Positions 48,116-61,536 of a stretch of 64,000 nt of DNA are shown in pieces. The translations under genes were made by a program, and so were the position numbers. Within the stretch, counting starts at the first letter, position 1. Each line of letters starts with the position of its first letter. Source of the DNA: Cricetomys ansorgei (taxonomy: Eukaryota; Chordata; Mammalia; Rodentia; Nesomyidae); contig JAMJFZ010003163.1 in the NCBI GenBank assembly GCA_026225945.1, positions 16,227,501 to 16,291,500 of the forward strand, in the 5' to 3' direction. The notes below the pieces were generated by a model. It was not told the DNA's origin. It saw nothing but the letters and a program-made list of their open reading frames with translations, and did not search any database.

Positions 48116-51100
48116 CTCTCAGCCCCCCAGCCTCCTCCTCCCGTCTGCCAAGCAGGCCCTGCGCAGCACGCCCCCCCCTCACCCAGTGGGCACACGTCCC
48201 TGTTGCTGATGACTGTGACCACCTGCCCAAGCCCAAGTCTCCACCACTCCCTTCCAGGACCCGGACAGTATGCAAAGGCCATTCTCCCTGGTGTGCAGGG
48301 GTACACCCGCACGAGTTTCAGGCATAGGCTTGGCAGGGGCTGGCCTGAGTGTCTCTTGTCTGCATATGTGGACCATTTCCTTTCAGCCTCAACTCTATGC
48401 TTATAGGGACCTCGGCAGAGCCATTGTGCCCTCAGCCCTACGCAAGTGGCATGCCTGGCCTCTAGAAACCATTCCCAGAAAGATGTGCAGACCTGCATCC
48501 CTCACTCCATTCTCTGGCATGGAGCAGGAAAGTCTCTGTCTGTATCTGGAGACATCAAAAACCCCTAAGTGAGAAATTTGTATTTTAGAGGACTCCCACT
48601 CTCAGTCCAAGGAACCAAGAAGAAAGCGGCGGAATCTGGGACCAAAAAGGAAAAATGACAAAGTCAAGATTTACAAGCACTCAAGTCCTCTGGGGACACA
48701 GGAACAGAGGCAGGTCATCTGCTGTCAGGCACTTGGGATCTTTCGCTGCTCAAGACACAGGCTTTAACATGAGTCTTCCCACCCTTGGGCCTAGCCCCCA
48801 AGAAGAGCCTACCAACCCCGCATAGCAGGGTGAACACACCCCGAACCCTACACCTTCTCCCATGGCTTTGGGCACCCTCTGCCCAGTCAACCAAGCCCCC
48901 AACTCAGACAGGAGTTCCAGGCAGCCAGCTCCAAGAATGAAACAACCCAAATAAAAAATTTAAAACCCAGAAGCTCTTTCTCTCCTGCCCCCTCCCCCTC
49001 TACTGGCAAATGAAAACAAACAAGAAATCAAAGAGGCCTTTTGTGCAAGCCCTGCACTGACACGGCTGGAGCCTTTGAAAAGACGTCTGAATTGGACAGT
49101 GAAGGATAAAATAACCTAAGCGTGGCAGCTCCTAGGGGAGGGGGACAGAAAGGGTTGGGGAGGCAGCCACCTTCTCCAGGCAAAAAGTGGGGACACCTGC
49201 TGCCACAGGATACTGTAGCAGAGATAGAACCTGGCATGGATCTCATTCCGGTCTGCACCCCAACTTTGCAAGCAAGTCCCTGACTCCCCTTCGTGGCCAC
49301 CACGAACTGAGCTGCCCCTGAGGAAGTCCCGAGGGCCTTGCCTCTCTCCAGCCAAGAATTACTTCTGGTTCATGCCTACGGGGTGTACTGGATAGAGCTT
49401 TCTAGAAGTCATCACCTGGCCTTTGCCTCTTAGGCACATAAAGGATTTCCTTCTTCTCAGAGATCTGGGAGTCCCAAGACCAGGTCCTTGCTCACCATAC
49501 GCTAAGTGTGCACTTCACGAAGGACATTCTTCCATCCTTTGGCAGCGTCAAAAAGTAAAACAATTCCTAGGCAAGTGGTGGCTAGCCCCCAGCACTCCTG
49601 CCTGTTTCCTCTGGGCTGATGGTGGAGTACAGCTGGTCCTCATACCCATAATTACGGACTGGACCATCCGGCCAACTTTGGCTCCACTCATGGTCTGACC
49701 TCTGTAGCCTAAGCTCAGACAAGGACGGTTCATTCTGTCCTTCATGTTACAGCTCCAGCTTAGCCAGCATAGCAAGTCTCTACCAAGACCCCTGCGAACT
49801 GTAAGCAGTAGGATTGCTGCCAGGCTGGGCAGACAGCCCTGTAGACAGAAAAGGCATGAGCAGGTGGTCAAGGGGCTCCTTAAATAACCCCAAGCCTGAA
49901 GAGGGGTCAGAAGGGTCTAGCCACAGCCAGGGACCCCGATGATCAACAGTAAAAGATCTGTGTGGGTTGACTGGGCCTGTGTTCACTAGATCATGGTGCT
50001 TGGGTCCTGCATTGGTTTAATGCCTCTGTTGCTATCACGTTGCAATGCCTAACACCCGTGGACAGGAGCCTTGCACTGTTGTTTTGCTCTGGGACTTGTG
50101 AATTGTGTAGCTGGATGGCCCTGAAGATGGCAATATGGCGAGCACGCTAGGGCTCCAGAGGGTTGGAGGAGGACACTGGAGGGCTGGAGGGAGGGAGGGG
50201 AGTGCGGGGGCTTTACTCAGGTGGAAGTTGCCACAGTACAGAACCTGCTTCCTGGACAATCCCAGGACAACAGGTGGAGGAGACAGGGAGGCATGCTGAG
50301 CTCGGTAACTCACAACAATGGTCACTGTGGCACTGCCGTCCACGGATGGCCTATGTATAAGTTGGCTCAAGCCTGTGATCACGTACCTTGAGCCAGAGGA
50401 AAGCAACTTACAATCCCCAAAGCCATGGTGGCATTGCTTATAGAAAAGTCTCAAGAGGACTAGACATTGCACTACAAAATAACCCATAGATCTTGCTAAT
50501 GTCACTAATTATGTTCTTAGACCCCGTGGTCTCTGCCTGATACCATATGGCACTTCCTCAAAGTCACAGACAAGTGGGGTGACACAGGGTCCATGTCCAC
50601 GATGGATCTCAAAAGGGAGCTGTGCTTTGGCAGTCTTTCCCACGTACATTAGACTCACCAGAAGGATTGGGAGCCCAGAAAAGGCTCAGGGGTTAACACT
50701 GGCACTCGGCAGACAGGAACAAGCAGTAGCTGCCACCAGTGAGGGACACAGTTGAGGAGTCCTTGCTCAGACCTCGAAGCCAGCACTAACTGCTAAGGCC
50801 AAGTCCTGGAAGGAGCAGAATCAAACCAGAAGTACATATCATACTTGAAAAAGTTCATTAGGCAAAGCCTGAGTTAATAGCCAATCTCCTATGACAAATA
50901 AGGCTAGGCCTGCCTACCCCAGGGCCTGGTGACACACCAAACCACAAGGCGCAGTCTGTAGAAGTCCCACAGAAAACCACACAGGAGGAATGGCCCAGTT
51001 CCCTCAACAAAAACTGCCAGAAAAGTCGTAAAGTCCAGGAGGAGGGCAGGGACGACCCGTCGATGGCCGCCACTACCAGACAGAGACAGGCCAACCGGGG

Positions 51101-51214
51101 TGGTGCACGGACGTCTTTTTTGGCTTCTGACTTAGATGAACTATTAACAAGAGCAAGCTGATAATTAGGGGAGAGGGCCTATCAGCTAGTTTCTCATGAT
51201 ACAAGAGACTTCCG

Positions 51215-51372
51215 AGTTGTGCTCAATAGAGCACACCTTTAATCCCAGCACTGGGAGGCAGAGGCAGGTGGATCTCTGTGAGTTCAAGGACAGCCTGGTC
51301 TCCATAGTGAGTTCCGTCACAGCCAGAGTTACATAGTGAGCCACTGTCTCAGAAAAATAATAAAAAAGGAGA
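51215..51372 (+). mobile_element. B1 SINE
   Basis: GCACACCTTTAATCCCAGCA ... GAGTTCAAGGACAGCCTGG ... CTGTCTCAGAAAAATAATAA. Confidence 0.9.
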
Positions 51373-52106
51373 GAGAATGCTGATTTCCTTTTTTAATCTC
51401 AAATGTTACAGTAGCAATTGGCTCAGCTTTCCAAGAGATGTTCGCAGATGTTCATGAGAACATGCTATAATGCCCAGTACGGTTGGGCAATGATTTGAGC
51501 CTAGCCTGAGTCAAAGACTGTGGTCCTGTGATGGGTGCAGGAGGAGGTGCCTACCGACAGGTAAAGGATTTTTATAGCTTTGAGCTTAGCTTTCTTTGCT
51601 AGGGCTGACACCAAGGTTGGAGGATTGACCATGGTGCCCGTTCACTTTCAGACCACTCGTGGGTTTTGGAGACAGGTGACATGGCGGCTGAGCCTACTTG
51701 GCTACATCTCCCCACACTGCAGAGCCCTCCTCCCCTGGGGACCCTTGCTGCCCCTCCTACACCACCTGCTCTGGGACACCCTTTCTGGATAAAAAGATGT
51801 CCCGAGGAAATGGACACTCTCCATGACTGATGCGGCCGGGCCTCCGCTTCCCCTGCTGATGTGCACACCACAGTGACACTCCTTCACAGTAGGTAGGTGG
51901 CTTGTGGCAGCCTTTCAGACCCCAGCACTAGAAGTCACCCACACGTGTCCTCTGTTTCCTATCACTGTGTCATTGCTTGAATCTTCTCGGGGCTCAAGGG
52001 CCTGCGAGGGCCCGGGTGACAATGGTACACCTCCTGTCTTCTAAACCTCTGTCATAAGAACCGGCACCACCAGCTCAGCCCCACCCGGCTCTTCAACCCA
52101 GCTTTC

Positions 52107-52312
52107 ATTTTTAAAGATTTATTTACTTTTCTGTGTATGAGTGTCTTGCCTGCATGTGTGTCTATGCACCACGTGCCTGCAGAAGTCAGAAGAGGGAGTC
52201 AGATCCTCTGGAACATGTTGCGCTGTGGGTGCTAAGAACAGAACACAGGTCCTCTGGAAGAACAACAAGTATTCTTAAACACTGGGCCATCTCTGCAGCT
52301 CTCAACCCCGGC
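52107..52312 (-). mobile_element. B2 SINE, reverse
   Basis: TTTTTAAAGATTTATTTACT ... AGAACACAGGTCCTCTGGAA ... ACACTGGGCCATCTCTGCAG; near-complete and reversed. Confidence 0.85.
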
Positions 52313-52849
52313 CCTGGTCTCTTATACTGTGGCTCAGCTGGGTATAGGGGGAGGGAAAGTGATGGAGAAGGTAATGTCACAGAATCAACACCAGTCACAG
52401 GATATTTTCTACCACACCGTAGCAGCTCAGAGAGAAACAAGCAATAAGGCCCTGGCCTTACCAACACCAAATTTCCTCCAGAAAGGTGCCCTGAAGTTCT
52501 AGCCATTCCAGAAAGAAATCCCGAACATTCATAGTTACTATCTAAAGTCTGAGCCTGAATTACAACGAATGTCTTTAGTTACATACTCGGTATTTGCTAA
52601 GGAGACTCAGGCTCAGCCTGGCCAGAAGTGGCCTTGGCAACATGCAGCATACTATGAATTCACTCATATTCCTGGGAGAATGATCTCATTAGCTGGGGAT
52701 AGAAAGCCTCGTTCCTTCCCTTTCCCCTTCTACCTTCCAGATCAGTACAGAAGAGAAGGAGCTGGCGGGGAAACAGTTTCCTTCCTCATGCATACCTCCC
52801 CATCTCAGCCGCATACTGGCAGTAGTCAAGAATGTGGCAGAGGGCTAAC

Positions 52850-52990
52850 TGGTCCTGACTTTGATTCTAGCACTTAGATGCAGAGACAGGCAGATCTCTA
52901 ATGCGTTTAAGCCCAGCCTGTGCTACGTACCAAATTCTAAGCCAGCCAGAGCTACATAGTGAGACCTTGTTGAAAATAAATGTAAAATAG
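52850..52990 (+). mobile_element. B1-like SINE
   Basis: TAGATGCAGAGACAGGCAGA ... GTTTAAGCCCAGCCTGTGC ... CATAGTGAGACCTTGTTG; 5'-truncated. Confidence 0.7.
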
Positions 52991-53046
52991 CCTAAAATAA
53001 AAGAGGTCAGGGAAACAGCTCAACCATCAGAGTCTAAACAGCAATA

Positions 53047-53100
53047 GAAGAGGGGAGAAGCAGAGGAGAAGCAGGGGAAAAGCAGGGGAGAAGCAAGGGT
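53047..53100. repeat. Purine-rich tandem repeat (GGAGAAGCAG units)
   Basis: Five imperfect copies of a ~10-11 bp unit GGAGAAGCAG/GGGGAAAAGCAG. Confidence 0.8.
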
Positions 53101-53810
53101 CTAGGAGGAAGGTGGGTGTTGATTTTCCCAGATGTTCTTGGGTTCCTGGCTCCCTGAGTGAAGGAGCTATCTGAGAGCTACACTGACAGGCTCCTGTCCC
53201 ACGCAGCCCCCCAAAGCCAACAGGCTCTCATCCTCTATAACCCGGCAGACAGAAAATGAGGGATAACTTTTCTCCCTTAGTTTTCTTTCCCAAAAAGAAA
53301 AAAGAAAAGAGAAAACCCAAGATGCAGGGAGAGGGAAGGACATGAAACTGGCCTTTCTGAGCAAGGGGTCACTTAAGGCCATGTGTAGGCCTAGAAAGAT
53401 CCACAGAGCGTGAGGGCCCACGGCAGCGTCCCCTCTCTCCAACTGGTCACCGAGGCCACCTCTCAGACAGGAGGGAAGGGCAAGGACAGAGACCTTAAAT
53501 GTCACTTCTCTTCACTCCAACATACACTCCACACTTGTTCTCTGCAAGAAAGACTGAACCCCTGGGAGCATCGCCTCAACTGTACGCCTGGACCCATCGC
53601 ACCACTTCCTCTTGACTTTCCCAACAGGCAAGGAGGTGACCGCAGTGGCATGAACTGCCTTTCTTTTTTATGAATGAATGCGAAGGAAGACACGGAGGCA
53701 CTGTCACAGGAAAGGCAGGTTTTCAGTTTCCAGAGCTTAAGTAAAGCCACATTCTCTCACATTCGCACAAAAAAAGAAGGGAAATGGGGGGGGGTTGGAA
53801 TATTGGAGAG

Positions 53811-53813
<3 letters not shown>

Positions 53814-53853
<40 letters not shown>

Positions 53854-53888
53854 GGGAGAGAGAGAGGAGAGAGAGAGAGAGAGAGAGG
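53814..53888. repeat. (AC)n plus (GA)n composite, downstream of exon 2
   Basis: (AC)n to about 53850, then GA-rich 53855-53888 with one GG interruption. In the transcript this reads (UC)n then (GU)n, 1.1 kb after exon 2. Confidence 0.95.
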
Positions 53889-54886
53889 GAAGAGGTTTGG
53901 TAGCCTCTCATTACAAGTTGGTTGGGCACAATGTAAACACACTTCTGCCTTGCTTAATCACAGAGTACCGGCCCGTTTAGGTTTCAAAGGCGGCAGTAAA
54001 TTGGGCGTAGCTGAGTGGAGGCTAAAAATTAACCAGCCATCTCTGTTTCAATTTGTAAGAAAACAAAAGTGGAAAGAAATTATGAAAATAGAAAGGAAAA
54101 TGGGTAGGCAGGCAAGGCCAGAGCACGGAACTAGCCCAGGCCAGACACCACAGGGCAATGCTGGAGGAGCGAAGGCGACTAGGAAACACATAAGGCACAA
54201 AAGAGAAAGGTTTTTGCAGGTTTTGTTTGTTTAAGACTTCTATAGCAAGCTGTTCCCTGGCAGGCCTGCTCCCCACAAAGCAGCAGAGGGGCCAAGGGCC
54301 ACTGGCACCACGGAGCAAGCGGGAGCTCAAGAATCTCACAAATCTCACTGTGCTCTTTCCCTACAAAAAAACCAATCCAGCCACAACGGCTCTACCTGGG
54401 CTTTTGGAAGGACTCCAGAATCAGCCCCTCTGCCTGCTCTCCCCTGGCCAGTTCATCAGTCTTATATGAGAGATTCCAGAAGCCCCTCTCTCCCGGACTT
54501 GCTGCCAGCCAGCGCCCGCTTCTACCAAATCCAGCTTTTCCTGGGATGAGGCGAACTACACAGTAGCCTGCACCTTCTCCCTGGCCCCTAACACATCGGT
54601 CTCGTTTTCTATACCAGCAACAGTCAGTGTTGATGTTTGTCACCATTTGTCTCAAACTCTCGACATTACGGTTCATTATGAGACATCTTGGCCCTGGCCT
54701 AAAACCTACAGCATCTTTACTATAGGAAAGATGATGGAGATGCCCAGATCGGGTACCCTAGCAAAGTGGGGAGAGGGGAAAGAGGAAAAGGGTGGGGGCA
54801 AACAGAAAGAGGATGGTTAACTGAGAGGGGCACCACATGGGAAGCAGGGACAGGCTGCCAGTGTGGCCCATAAGTAGTACTGCTCA

Positions 54887-55714
<828 letters not shown>

Positions 55715-55759
55715 TCAGCCTCAGCCACCAAACAGAGGCACGGAGCCTGTCCACACACC

Positions 55760-55762
<3 letters not shown>

Positions 55763-55794
<32 letters not shown>

Positions 55795-55844
55795 CACACA
55801 CACTCACACACGTGCAGTGCACACAATGTTGCTGTACACACGCG

Positions 55845-55876
<32 letters not shown>
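55763..55876. repeat. (TC)15 plus (CA)n composite, upstream of exon 2
   Basis: (TC)15 at 55763-55792, then CACA-rich sequence to 55876. In the transcript the TC part reads (GA)15, 268 bp before exon 2, and is complementary to the (UC)n tract after exon 2. Confidence 0.95.
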
Positions 55877-55877
<1 letters not shown>

Positions 55878-56139
55878 GGGCTTGCTGGCATCCACCCGCC
55901 CCCTCGGGTTCTGTCGCACCCATGACACCTCCATGTTCTACAGCAGCTGTGAACTAGGGTCAGCTGGTCCCAGCACAGTGTCCGGCTGCCTGAGGGTGCA
56001 GACCGAAGGGCATGCAAGAGCTGCCTTCTGTCCTCCTGTCGGACTGGCCAACGTTTGGCTGCCCCGGAGGAGACAGAAAACGCCATCCGAGATGGAGGAA
56101 GCGGCTTTAGGTCCCCTCTCACCAGGCTGTTTGCATTTT

Positions 56140-56530
56140 CTTGTTTCCAAATCCAGTTGGAACATCCACCCAGCCTTTTTAAAAAATCAGATCTAAACCC
56201 TAAATATGTGGTTTCAGCTTTGTTATCGGCACCGATACTAATGTTAATCACAGTAGTAATGAACAAAACACTTCATGTTAGCCCAAATAAGGTGGTTTTC
56301 TCAGCCACATCAGGGTTAAAAGCTACATGGGTCGTCTTGCGGCCCCTTCCCCATCTCCCACAACCCCTTCACCCTCAATCAGGTGACAGAGGGCTGGGCT
56401 CTCTCAGTTTTTTTTCCTTTTGTTTTGTTTTGGTTTTGGTTTTTGCTTGTTTGCTTGTTTGAAGTTTAAATAATAATGGATTTCTTTTTACAAAAATAAA
56501 GCTGGAAAAAATCAAATAATTACCATTGAT
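56140..56530. promoter_or_regulatory. AT-rich, repeat-free block upstream of exon 2, candidate conserved element
   Basis: Unusually AT-rich and free of recognisable repeats, with TTATCGG, GTTAATCAC, TTTAAATAATAATGG and CAAATAATTACC motifs that suit homeodomain-type factors. Conservation is suspected from texture only. Confidence 0.3.
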
Positions 56531-57040
56531 CTGAAGCACCCGGCAAAGCCAACGCCTGATTCTGAGATTCTGGACTCAACAGAGTTATGAGTTAGGGGCG
56601 GTGGGACGAGGGAGGAGGAGGAGCAGGGGAGGAAGGTAAATGTTTTAAAGGGGGTTATTATTGGTGTTCTGGGGAATAGGGGCCGGGCTTGGGTGGATTC
56701 TTAAACCCTTCCCCCTCCACCCCCCACGCTCCATTGCACAGAGGGGGAAATTAATTTTTTTAAGGAGTAAAAAGAAAGAAAGGTCAGGGATGGCGAACAG
56801 AGAGGGAGCGAGGTGGCTTCTACACACACCAGGTAAACAAAAGCCAACAAATTGTTCAATTTCTTTCCCTGTGCATCCTCTTGCAGTTTAAAATAAAAGA
56901 GCAAAAAAAATGCAAAATTAAAGATCAAAATCAACCTCCTACCTCCCCCCCACACGCACACCCACAACACGTACCCTACCCCACCCCCCACCCCCGAAAA
57001 ACAAAAACAAAAACCAGGAGGGAAAAAGCAGCAGCTGAAG

Positions 57041-57310
57041 AAAAGGCTTTCGGCTTTGGCAGCGGCACAAGGGTGTAAACTTCGAGCTGCTCCCTCCACC
57101 CGACCAGAGGAAGAGGGGGAGCTCGCAGATTCTCGGGGAAGAGGACGAGTTCTGACCGGCTGCAGACCGTTGCTGGCAGACGCAGCAAAAGGGAGAGAGG
57201 GAGCCAGGGAGGGAGGGAAGGAAGAGGGGGAGGGAGAGAGCGAGGATCTCTGGAAGACTGGATGGGATGGGGTGTGCGATGGTGCGCATGTGAATGTGCG
57301 CGCGGGAGAG
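57041..57310 (-). promoter_or_regulatory. CpG-rich block, candidate alternative promoter
   Basis: By eye this ~270 bp stretch has about 16 CpG dinucleotides, close to the number expected from its base composition, whereas the surrounding sequence is CpG-poor. It lies 1.5-1.8 kb upstream of exon 2 in transcript direction and is followed by repeat-free purine-rich and AT-rich sequence. It could drive transcripts beginning with the MLPACRLQ start. No clear TATA box was identified. The promoter role is inferred. Confidence 0.4.
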
Positions 57311-57457
57311 AGAGGGTGTGTGTGCACCAGCACCACTAGGGTTTGGGGGGGTTGTGGCTCCTTTTCTCTCTCAAACTACCCCCTCCCCTTTCATGCTCAA
57401 TCCCTATCCATTTGTGTGTGCCAAGTCAGTAAAGGGGTGGGGGGGGAGTGAGAGGAA

Positions 57458-57459
<2 letters not shown>

Positions 57460-57505
<46 letters not shown>

Positions 57506-57548
57506 GAATGAGCGAGGGAGAGATCGAGAGAGCTAGAGAGAAAGCTAG
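57460..57548. repeat. (GA)n tract
   Basis: A pure (GA)n core to about 57507, then interrupted GA-rich sequence. Polypurine mirror-type tract. Confidence 0.95.
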
Positions 57549-57659
57549 AGAGAGAGTGAGGGGGATCCACCTATTTGGCAAAGAGGCATCCTCATGTAGC
57601 CAATGGCTGCGTCCAAGAGGAGGAGGGAGCTGGGCGAGCTGAGAGGGTGGGGAGAGCCC

Positions 57660-57850
57660 CCCCTCCCGGCAGTTGGAGACCAAAAACAATTTGCCCAATC
57701 GACAAGTTCACATCTAATGAACAAGCAAAAGCAAAGTCCAGCAGTTATGAATTTCTCATCCCAGGTGCCCACTTGGGTCTGTTTGGCAGCAGTCACCCAG
57801 CAAACCAGGACTGAGGAAGATGCTGACTTTTTTTTTAAAGCCAGAAAATA
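57660..57850. promoter_or_regulatory. Candidate conserved non-coding element
   Basis: Repeat-free block with an inverted CCAAT box (GCCCAATCG; ATTGG on the minus strand), ACAATTTG and CATCTAATGAAC, next to a small CpG cluster at about 57880-57970. It may be part of a second upstream promoter or an enhancer; the sequence does not decide. Confidence 0.3.
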
Positions 57851-57860
57851 AATAAATAAA

Positions 57861-59947
57861 GGCCTGACTCCTGGCGGGCTGGCGGCTGGGCGGGAGCCCC
57901 AGAAGGCCTTGGGGAAGCAGCTGCGCCTTCTCTGTGCTCTGCTTTCAGTCTTTCTCTCGGGCCAGCACACTCTTTCTGGTTCTAGCCTTTTTTTTTTTCC
58001 TAACGGAGCACAGTGGAGCAAGTGGACATTTTCCCCTCCACCCTGTGTGCCATGCTACAAACTATGACTAGGAGAAAGAGCTCAGCAAATGTTCTCACCA
58101 GCAGCAGGACCAGGGCCCAGACCGCCAGCTGGGTGGAGCCACCTCTTGGTCCCTTGGACCAGGCTGCCTACGGGACTCAGGAGCTCTCCCAAACAAGAGG
58201 ACCCCACCCTGCACCTCCTTGCCTTCTCCTCAGCCCCTAGTAAGCTCACAGCCTACCTCGGCCCACACCCAGCCACGCACACTCCCGTAGTGGTGAAGAG
58301 AGATGCCAACGCGATGCAGCTCTGCTCGTGAAACTGCAAGTTTATTAAAATAGCCTCCTGTTACAGCACACTCCTCTGGCAAGCACTACACGAAGCCACA
58401 AACACAACAGCCAGCCCCTGGGAGAAGTGACAGAGGCTGAGAGACCCGCACTACTTCCCCTCCCCAACACCACCTCCCACTAATGCAGTCCTCCCCTCCT
58501 CCAGATCTACTCTTGCTTGCTCAGGCCCGGTTAGCTCTCTTACCTGTCCCCCAAGTCAGACTAAACGGCCAAAGAAAGTGCAAGGTGCAAAAGCATAAAC
58601 CCAGAAGTCTGAATGGAGGGGAGACTTGAGAAAGGATGTGACAGCACACGAAACAAAGGGCCTTCAGGAGCCAGATGCCAGAGAAGTCCCTTCTCCAGGT
58701 CCCCAGCTAGGTGCTTTCTCCTAGCAGGGGGGAGGAGCACACTCTCAGGAGGGGACCCCCCACCTCCCGAAAGGGCTCAGAGCAGCTGCCTTGGGCCTCA
58801 GGAAAGCTGTAAGAAGACAGGAAATGAAAGGAAGAGCAGTGTTGGACATCAACAGACCCTGCTGAGTGACTGGCTCTCAGTCCCCACAGCCACTCTCTCT
58901 ACAGGCTCAGCCCTGAGCCTGTGAAGGAAGAAAGGTCGCTGCTCACTCACGCCCCTTCCTCCCCAGCTGAAACCCTGTGCTCCACAGACTTTCTGTTCAA
59001 TGGCAAAAAGGTCCCTGGAAGAGTGCCTGGGCTGTGTCAAACAAAAGATCTACCCCAATGATCCACCCCCTAACAATGGGAGGTGCCAGGCAGCACCTGG
59101 GACCCCATACCCTAAATGGGCAACTCCAGAGGACTGAGTTTACAGCTGACCCAAGAGACACAGTTAGAGAGAACAGTGCAGGAGGCAGGTGCCATCACAG
59201 ACAGGCCTCTTAGGGTGGTGTTCAATAATTCACGTCCTGTGAATAACAGGCTTTGGTCCAAACAGCTAAAGATGCTAGCTTAGCGCCTAGCGACATAAGG
59301 TACTGAGTGAACTGCCTTCTCCACCTTGAGGAAGCATTTCACTTCCTAAAGTCAAGATGAGGTCATAAAAGCTGCAAGTGAGTTTGCATTTGGTGGTACA
59401 GAGGGTAGTGGGGATGTTGTTGCTATTCTGATTAAGCTTTAAATATTAAAAAGAAAATGGCCAATATTGCTCCATGGCAAATCCTGGCTTGTTCCTTTTT
59501 CACAACTACAGAGTGGTGCAACAACCTGGTTGAAGGTCTGACTTGGGGAGCAACAGTTTCATGGCTAGAGAGAATCCACAGAAGTTAGGGACCCTGTGAA
59601 AGTCTGTCCCTGAGGAACTGAAGAAGAAAAGAGTTAAAGGTTTCTGGAGTGGCACACTGATCAGAGAAGTGGCAGGACCATGGAGTATGTGCAGGAAGCC
59701 TGGGAGACTCTGGCAGAACAGCAACAGGCCCTTCCTCACGAATCTGGAAGGGAGAACAATCATCAACTGTCCTTCACTTAGCCAGGGGCTATAACCTTGA
59801 AGGTGAGCAGAAGATCTTTGGGCAGCTTCTCCTGTATGCTGCTGCCAGCAGAACCTGCTGGCTTCCTGTAAGCATCCCAGTAGAGAAAACAGTTCTTTCT
59901 CTCTCTCTCTCCCTCTCTCTCTCCCTCTCTCCCTCTTTCTCCCTCAC

Positions 59948-59994
<47 letters not shown>

Positions 59995-61165
59995 TATGCT
60001 TGTGTTGTGTGCCTACACCCCAGACAAAGGAGAACCTTCTCCACTTTGTTAGGAGACAGTCTAGGAACTCTTGGAAGATGACCTACCTGTCCTTGTCCCA
60101 GCCCCTTCCTTCCTCCCCCTCCCTTTCTTCTGGGGATCTCACTCCTGCATCCTAATGCATCCAGACCGAAGACAAGCCTGGAAAATTGTTGATGATTTGA
60201 TGATTCAAGATGCTTCCAAGTCTGAGTTCAGGGGATGGAAAGAGCAAGTGTGGGAACCTGCAGATCGCCGAGGAAGAAAAGAGAGAAAGAAAATGAAAGA
60301 AAAAATCGACCAAAGGGAAAGGAAGCAAGGGATGCTTAGAGCAAAATGGAAAAGTAAAAGACAACGGAGAGGGGAGAGGGAAGACAGAGTTTAAAGGTAC
60401 TTTCTCCATTTGCAAAAAAAGAAAAAAAAAAAAGTCAAGAAGCCAGAAATACTACTTTTGAAATTGACATGGACTTTTGGTTTTTGCAAGGGAAATTTTT
60501 AACTCCATGAAAGAAAGGCCTCTCTTATTTTTGAGAAGATAGAATTTGGTGGAAAGGCAAGAGCTTTTACTGAAATGCTTTTAGATAAACTCTGATGCTG
60601 TCCAGCCATCACTACTAACAGGGCTACAAATGCAAAGGGGGAAAGAAAGAGACAGAGGGCAAACCCAGAACACCAAGCTAGGCCCAAAGCTGGGAGAAAA
60701 AAAAGTCAAGGAGAAAGAAAGCACGAGAGGACAGAGAAGCAAGAAAATACAAAAGGGCTCCAAGACATGAAGGAGAAAAGAAAAAGAAAGCTAGCTAAGA
60801 AAAAGGGAGGCTTCCAATGGTGAAAATAGTCTGGCTTTCAAAGCAGTCCTGTGAACTGAGGCCTTGCGGGTTGTTTGAGGAAAAATAGGGAACACATCCA
60901 GTCCTTCACTTACATGTATAATATTAAAAATTCTTTCAGGAAGCAAAATAATTTCCCAAAACTGATATAGATTTGTAACTTGCCTTTGCCTCTGGATAGT
61001 AAGACAGCTGTAAGCAAAAGAAGCCTTGTTTTAAACACCCAGCCACGGGTAGGGTAGGTCTCTTTATCTTTAAAAACCAAATCTTATTTGTCCCCAAGCT
61101 GCTAGCTTCTGGGCCTAGATATATATTCTTTCGGATCCTGGGCACCTAGACCCATATGATTTGGA
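57861..61165. other. Upstream intronic stretch with no gene seen
   Basis: Apart from the (CT)n/(GT)n tract at 59.9 kb I recognise no gene or interspersed repeat. 58.0-58.9 kb is moderately GC-rich; 60.2-60.8 kb is strongly purine-rich on the plus strand. Confidence 0.6.
59894..59992. repeat. (CT)n plus (GT)n composite
   Basis: Interrupted CTCTCTCC tract to about 59948, then (GT)n at 59951-59992. Confidence 0.95.
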
Positions 61166-61288
61166 TAAGCACCCACAGTATAAGCACCCACATGTAAGCA
61201 CCCACATGTAAGCACCTACAGTGTAAGCACCCACATGTAAGCACCCACAGTGTAAGTACCCACATGTAAGCACCCACAGTGTAAGCAC
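61166..61288. repeat. 14/15-bp minisatellite
   Basis: Eight full units plus a partial one, alternating between TAAGCACCCACATG (14) and TAAGCACCCACAGTG (15). Unit starts: 61166, 61181, 61195, 61209, 61224, 61238, 61253, 61267. Confidence 0.95.
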
Positions 61289-61490
61289 TTGGCTGTTGTG
61301 CTCTAGTGGAAATCACCAGATATTTAGGAGTCCATTTTACTAACATGTATCTGCAGACTAGGTAAGGAATGACACAGGAAATTAGAAAGGCCACAAATAG
61401 AGCCCTGGTGAGTTCACCTAATTCCTGGCATTTGTAATTCTGCCTGGGTCTGAACTGAAAGAGAACAGCTTCATACACATACCCCCACCA

Positions 61491-61494
<4 letters not shown>

Positions 61495-61534
<40 letters not shown>
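61495..61534. repeat. (AC)n repeat
   Basis: Uninterrupted AC dinucleotides about 210 bp from the minisatellite. Confidence 0.97.

Positions 61535-61536
<2 letters not shown>

Noticed and set aside
56047..56062. GCCAACGTTTGGC as an NFI autoregulatory site
   Set aside because: The half-sites are in the order GCCAA...TTGGC, opposite to the TTGGC(N5)GCCAA dimer site, and the spacing is wrong.
56701..57336. Minus-strand open frame of about 210 codons upstream of exon 2
   Set aside because: Low-complexity Ser/Pro/Phe content from pyrimidine-rich sequence, no homology recognised, no splice link to exon 2 in frame; at most 5' leader or intron.
61166..61288. CRISPR-like array
   Set aside because: The units are directly adjacent with no spacers, and the genome is mammalian; it is a minisatellite.
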